From NCBI GenBank assembly GCA_031366885.1, contig JANLPB010000237.1, positions 1 through 14,059 of the forward strand: a stretch of DNA of 14,059 nucleotides. The letters are read 5' to 3'. The translations under genes and the position numbers were made by a program. Every line of letters starts with the position of its first letter. Position 1 is the stretch's first letter. The notes under the pieces were generated by a model. That model was not told the origin of the DNA, did not search any database, and worked only from the letters and a program-made list of their open reading frames with translations. Below, one piece after another: positions 12,087 to 14,059 of the stretch. This stretch comes from UBA668 sp031366885. GTDB lineage: Bacteria; Actinomycetota; Acidimicrobiia; Acidimicrobiales; Ilumatobacteraceae.

Positions 12087-12526
12087 CAGCCGACGCCGAG
12101 CAGTTGGTCGAGCTTGGCCAAGATCGTGCGCCGACCGCGATGGCCGACCTCGTATTCGCGAATGGCGCGGAGTTCGTCGGCCGGCAGCCGACCGAGCAAC
12201 TGCACCACCTGCGTGGCGGCGAGATGCTGGTAGTCATCGAACGGCGGCGACATCGGTTGGGCAACGGGCGCAGCACGTTCGACGACGACGGGCACTTTGC
12301 CCACCGCCGGCGCTTTGGCGCCCGCAAGCCGCTTCTCCACGTCACGACGGCCATAAGTGACCGCCATCTCGCCGACCCAGCGTGCCACCTGTACCCGCTC
12401 CGAGACCCGTGTGCGGCCGCTGGCGACGAAGGTGTCCAGACCAGCCCGGAGGTGCAGCGCGACCCCTACAGGGGCATACACAGTGAGGTCGAGCACCTTC
12501 TCGATGAGGGGGCGCTCGTCATTCAT
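12086..12526 (-). CDS. Helical, phasin-like protein with a C-terminal helix-bundle module
   Basis: 146 residues from the ATG at 12526, 7 nt after the stop of the acidic-protein gene. Frames extending to 12631 overlap that gene and are rejected. Residues 8-70 form an amphipathic helical region (KVLDLTVYAPVGVALHLRAG, then RTRVSERVQVARWVGEMAV) similar in style to actinobacterial phasin or lipid-droplet-associated proteins. A Pro/Val/Ala linker follows (70-95). The C-terminal module (98-144) has the pattern DYQHLAATQVVQLL, LPADELRAIREYEVGHRGRR, TILAKLDQLL. I recognise this as a recurring actinobacterial module of short helices, usually at protein C-termini and often separated from the N-terminal helix by such a linker. 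No enzymatic motif is seen. A surface or lipid-body coat or a small adaptor is possible, but is inference. Confidence 0.65.
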   Translation of the reverse strand: MNDERPLIEKVLDLTVYAPVGVALHLRAGLDTFVASGRTRVSERVQVARWVGEMAVTYGRRDVEKRLAGAKAPAVGKVPVVVERAAPVAQPMSPPFDDYQHLAATQVVQLLGRLPADELRAIREYEVGHRGRRTILAKLDQLLGVG

Positions 12527-12533
12527 CAGATGC

Positions 12534-13019
12534 TCAGCTGAAGATGGGGCATTCGTCGTCGCCGATGGGACACAACGGTGCGCCCTGGCGAACGAGTAGG
12601 AAGCAGGTGGGGCAGAGTTGCTCGTCGGCACGCTTGGGCTGCAAGCGATCGGCGGCCTCGCCCTTCTCCTCGGGTTCGTCGTCCTCGTTCTCGTCCTCGT
12701 CGTCGGCCGCCACCAGACGGTCCTTCAAAATGGTGTCGAGATCGGCCTCTACATCGTCAGGAGCGATGATGTCGTCGTCTTCGTCCTCGTCCTCGCCGGC
12801 AGGCACGGACCGACGGACTGGCCCACTGGTGTCGTCGTCCTCCTCCTCTTCATCGTCGGCGGCAACGAAGTCGTCGTCGAGCGCCACGAACTCGTCTTCT
12901 TCGAGCGCGTCTTCTTCGAGCGCGTCTTCGTCGAGTTCAGCCGGGTCGATGTCGGCCTCTTCTTCGACTTCCTCAAACTCTTCGTCCGGTTCGGTTGGGA
13001 TCTCTTCGTCGTCAGCCAT
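12534..13019 (-). CDS. Highly acidic protein with C-terminal four-cysteine zinc ribbon (DUF4193-like tail)
   Basis: 161 residues. Residues 1-120 are dominated by Asp/Glu runs with short repeats (EEDALEEDALEED, FVALDDDFVAADD), predicting a disordered polyanion. A conserved-looking island, DDVEADLDTILKDRL (88-102), is followed by more acid residues and then RLQPKRADEQLCPTCFLLV. That last segment closely resembles the C-terminal KQADEFTCSSCFLVHH pattern of actinobacterial DUF4193 proteins. Here four cysteines (C136, C139, C150, C157) form a CPxC ... CPI ... CP ribbon. A metal-binding site is likely. The start has a good AAGGA Shine-Dalgarno 7 nt upstream. It is the first gene of a three-gene operon with the phasin-like and GNAT genes. 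The complementary strand reads as Ser-rich or Val/Leu-rich frames that are artefacts of the acidic codons. Confidence 0.85.
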   Translation of the reverse strand: MADDEEIPTEPDEEFEEVEEEADIDPAELDEDALEEDALEEDEFVALDDDFVAADDEEEEDDDTSGPVRRSVPAGEDEDEDDDIIAPDDVEADLDTILKDRLVAADDEDENEDDEPEEKGEAADRLQPKRADEQLCPTCFLLVRQGAPLCPIGDDECPIFS

Positions 13020-13026
13020 GTTCGGT

Positions 13027-13031
13027 TCCTT
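13027..13031 (-). promoter_or_regulatory. Shine-Dalgarno (AAGGA) of the acidic-protein gene
   Basis: On the minus strand AAGGA is followed by 7 nt (ACCGAAC) and ATG at 13019. This fixes the start of the operon's first gene. Confidence 0.6.
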
Positions 13032-13078
13032 GTCGTTACCAGCGCGTACTCAGTGCTTTACCCCGTGCGAGGCCGGGG

Positions 13079-13084
13079 ATACTA
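13079..13084 (-). promoter_or_regulatory. Candidate -10 box (TAGTAT) of the acidic-protein operon
   Basis: On the minus strand TAGTAT (5/6 to TATAAT) lies about 60 nt before the start codon. The -35 at 17 nt is poor (GTAACC), which would suit a promoter needing an activator; a CRP/GlxR-like site lies further upstream. Confidence 0.35.
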
Positions 13085-13117
13085 CGGGCAGCGCCAGCGG
13101 AGGTTACTCGCGGTCCT

Positions 13118-13133
13118 TGTGACAGCCGTCACT
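13118..13133. promoter_or_regulatory. CRP/GlxR-like binding site
   Basis: TGTGA-CAGCCG-TCACT matches TGTGA-N6-TCACA, the CRP-family consensus (GlxR in corynebacteria, Crp in mycobacteria), at 9 of 10 defined positions. The site lies about 100 nt upstream of the acidic-protein start, in the only sizeable intergenic gap on the right side (13020-13163). Activation of that operon is inferred. Confidence 0.5.
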
Positions 13134-13163
13134 TTTGGCCGAGCGGGCCCTGATTCGGCCGGT

Positions 13164-14059
13164 TTATGACTGGCTACGACGTGCTTCGGCGCGTCGCTCA
13201 GCCGCCAGACGCTCCAGCTCGGGTGCCTCAGTGGTCATGTGGGTCATCGCCGCGGCCACGGTGCGATGACCGGCCTGCTCGGCGATGAGACGGTGCATTT
13301 CAAGGGCAATACGCCGATACGAGGGATGGCCCTGAGGAGACGACCGCAGCTCCAGCATGTGGATGGCTTCGCGCGCGTTGAACTGCATGGAGTACCGCAT
13401 GCGATAGGCCATGCTGACGGCGTACTGCGCTTGCTGTGGGAACTCTTCCTTCAGCGCGTCGTACAGCGAGGCGGATCGTGCCATCGCATCATCGAAGATG
13501 TCGGTCATACCCGCTTGGTCGACCAGTTCTGGGCGCACATAGCCATGATTCGGTGTCAGCGACTGCCACTCGATGGTGAGCATGCGATGTCGTTGGAGAT
13601 CGCGAAATGCGCCGTAATCGCTGAGCACGTCGAACCGGTAATCGACTCGCTCGAAGGCACGGCCGGGCTTGTGGCGGCGGTTCTCACGATCACCGATGTA
13701 CGCCTGCAGCAGGGCAAGGCGCTCGGTGGGACCCAGCAGCTTGACGCGCTCGGCGAGCTGACTTTCGGGGAGGTGGGTGAGCGGGTAACAAATGGCGGCG
13801 AGCAGCTTGTCCTCGGCGTCAGGGTCGAAGTCGACCAACTGAACTGCCGCAACCTGCTCGACTGGTGTGTCACTGAAGAGCGACTCCACCAGCGCCGACG
13901 TATGTTCCCGGGTACCTGACAGGTACTGGCTCCAACGCCCGCCCCGGTCGGCCAGGTCCACTCGCTTGAGAAAGCTGGGGATGACCTTGCGAAGTTCGTG
14001 CAGCATGAGATCTGCGTAATGACGTGCCTCGGGCAGCGGGTGCGAGCGCATGCGGATCA
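13164..14059 (-). CDS. ThyX-like (FAD-dependent thymidylate synthase family) protein, open at right window edge
   Basis: At least 295 residues from an ATG at 14051, but the frame is open to the edge with no start signal seen, so it may extend further. Counting from that Met, the ThyX signature RHRx7S is at 154-164 (RHRMLTIEWQS), preceded by FDVLSDYGAFRDLQ. The C-terminal ThyX block is FNAREAIHMLELR (224-236) with later Arg residues (SYRRIALEMH) where nucleotide-binding arginines are expected. Classical ThyX converts dUMP to dTMP with methylenetetrahydrofolate, NADPH and FAD. Here the classical SxNExSxRY continuation is replaced by TIEWQSLTPNHGY, losing the Arg after the serine. The first about 120 residues (LMLHELRKVIPSFLKR, FDPDAEDKLLAAICYP) are extra and look like part of a larger protein, possibly a degenerate partner domain. 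A divergent ThyX paralog fits as well as a true synthase. Confidence 0.8.
   Translation of the reverse strand, partial: IRMRSHPLPEARHYADLMLHELRKVIPSFLKRVDLADRGGRWSQYLSGTREHTSALVESLFSDTPVEQVAAVQLVDFDPDAEDKLLAAICYPLTHLPESQLAERVKLLGPTERLALLQAYIGDRENRRHKPGRAFERVDYRFDVLSDYGAFRDLQRHRMLTIEWQSLTPNHGYVRPELVDQAGMTDIFDDAMARSASLYDALKEEFPQQAQYAVSMAYRMRYSMQFNAREAIHMLELRSSPQGHPSYRRIALEMHRLIAEQAGHRTVAAAMTHMTTEAPELERLAAERRAEARRSQS

Noticed and set aside
12544..13122. Long plus-strand open frames rich in Ser or in Val/Leu opposite the acidic gene
   Set aside because: They are the complement of GAC/GAG/GAT codon runs. The minus-strand protein has a good ribosome binding site, a zinc-ribbon tail and operon neighbours, and the plus frames have none of these.
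13137..13160. Inverted repeat GGCCGA/TCGGCC just after the ThyX-like stop as an intrinsic terminator
   Set aside because: The 6-bp stem is followed by AAAA rather than a T-tract on the minus strand, so terminator function is not supported. A weak stem remains possible.
1..14059. tRNA, rRNA, CRISPR array, IS element, toxin-antitoxin or phage gene
   Set aside because: No cloverleaf T-arm pattern, rRNA stretch, regularly spaced repeats, transposase motif or paired small toxin/antitoxin frames were seen on either strand.

Overview
The window is high-GC, densely packed bacterial DNA, and its gene content points to an actinobacterium. It encodes a WhiB-type iron-sulfur regulator, a mycothiol-dependent-isomerase-type enzyme, and an acidic protein whose tail resembles actinobacterial DUF4193 proteins. 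The ThyX-like protein, the DRP/RGD-rich protein of unknown function and the general style suggest the class Acidimicrobiia. That placement is inference and no marker gene is present. I see no tRNA, rRNA, insertion sequence, phage gene or CRISPR array, and no gene-free stretch longer than about 150 bases.

Layout, left to right. (1) 1-142, minus: the start of an exported protein cut by the left edge, with its own promoter and a strong ribosome binding site. (2) 248-625, minus: a small C4 zinc-finger/coiled-coil protein whose start codon lies in the loop of a perfect 22-bp palindrome. (3) 649-1539, minus: an RpiR/MurR-type regulator, divergent from (4) 1591-2547, plus: a clavaminate-synthase/AsnO-like Fe(II)/2-oxoglutarate dioxygenase, with a GGAA-N6-TTCC dyad between them. 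(5) 2597-3175: a PlsC-type acyltransferase, convergent with (6) 3184-3921, a mycothiol-dependent maleylpyruvate-isomerase-like protein. (7) 3957-5027: a threonine-aldolase-family PLP enzyme. (8) 5124-7954, plus: a WhiB regulator, then three genes joined by ATGA overlaps (APH-fold kinase, GNAT-like protein, PfkB/ribokinase). (9) 9259-7941, minus: a gamma-carbonic-anhydrase-like hexapeptide protein and PrmA, overlapping at TGATG. (10) 9326-10810, plus: a large low-complexity protein of unknown function. (11) 10856-11641, plus: an enoyl-CoA hydratase family enzyme. (12) 13019-11646, minus: acidic zinc-ribbon protein, phasin-like helical protein, GNAT acetyltransferase. (13) 14059-13164, minus: a ThyX-like protein open at the right edge.

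Most of this reads as ordinary chromosomal housekeeping and accessory metabolism. The unusual content is regulatory and domain-level. Seven genes carry a TANNNT -10 box exactly 6-8 nt before the start codon, which suggests widespread leaderless transcription. Three genes that lack this box have good Shine-Dalgarno sequences instead. Dyad elements occur at the zinc-finger gene start, the rpiR/dioxygenase gap, the whiB leader and upstream of the acidic-protein operon, where one matches the CRP/GlxR consensus at 9 of 10 positions. The least explained proteins are the DRP/RGD-rich protein, the acidic protein operon, the ThyX-like protein with an altered active-site motif, and the carbonic-anhydrase-like protein lacking its third zinc histidine.
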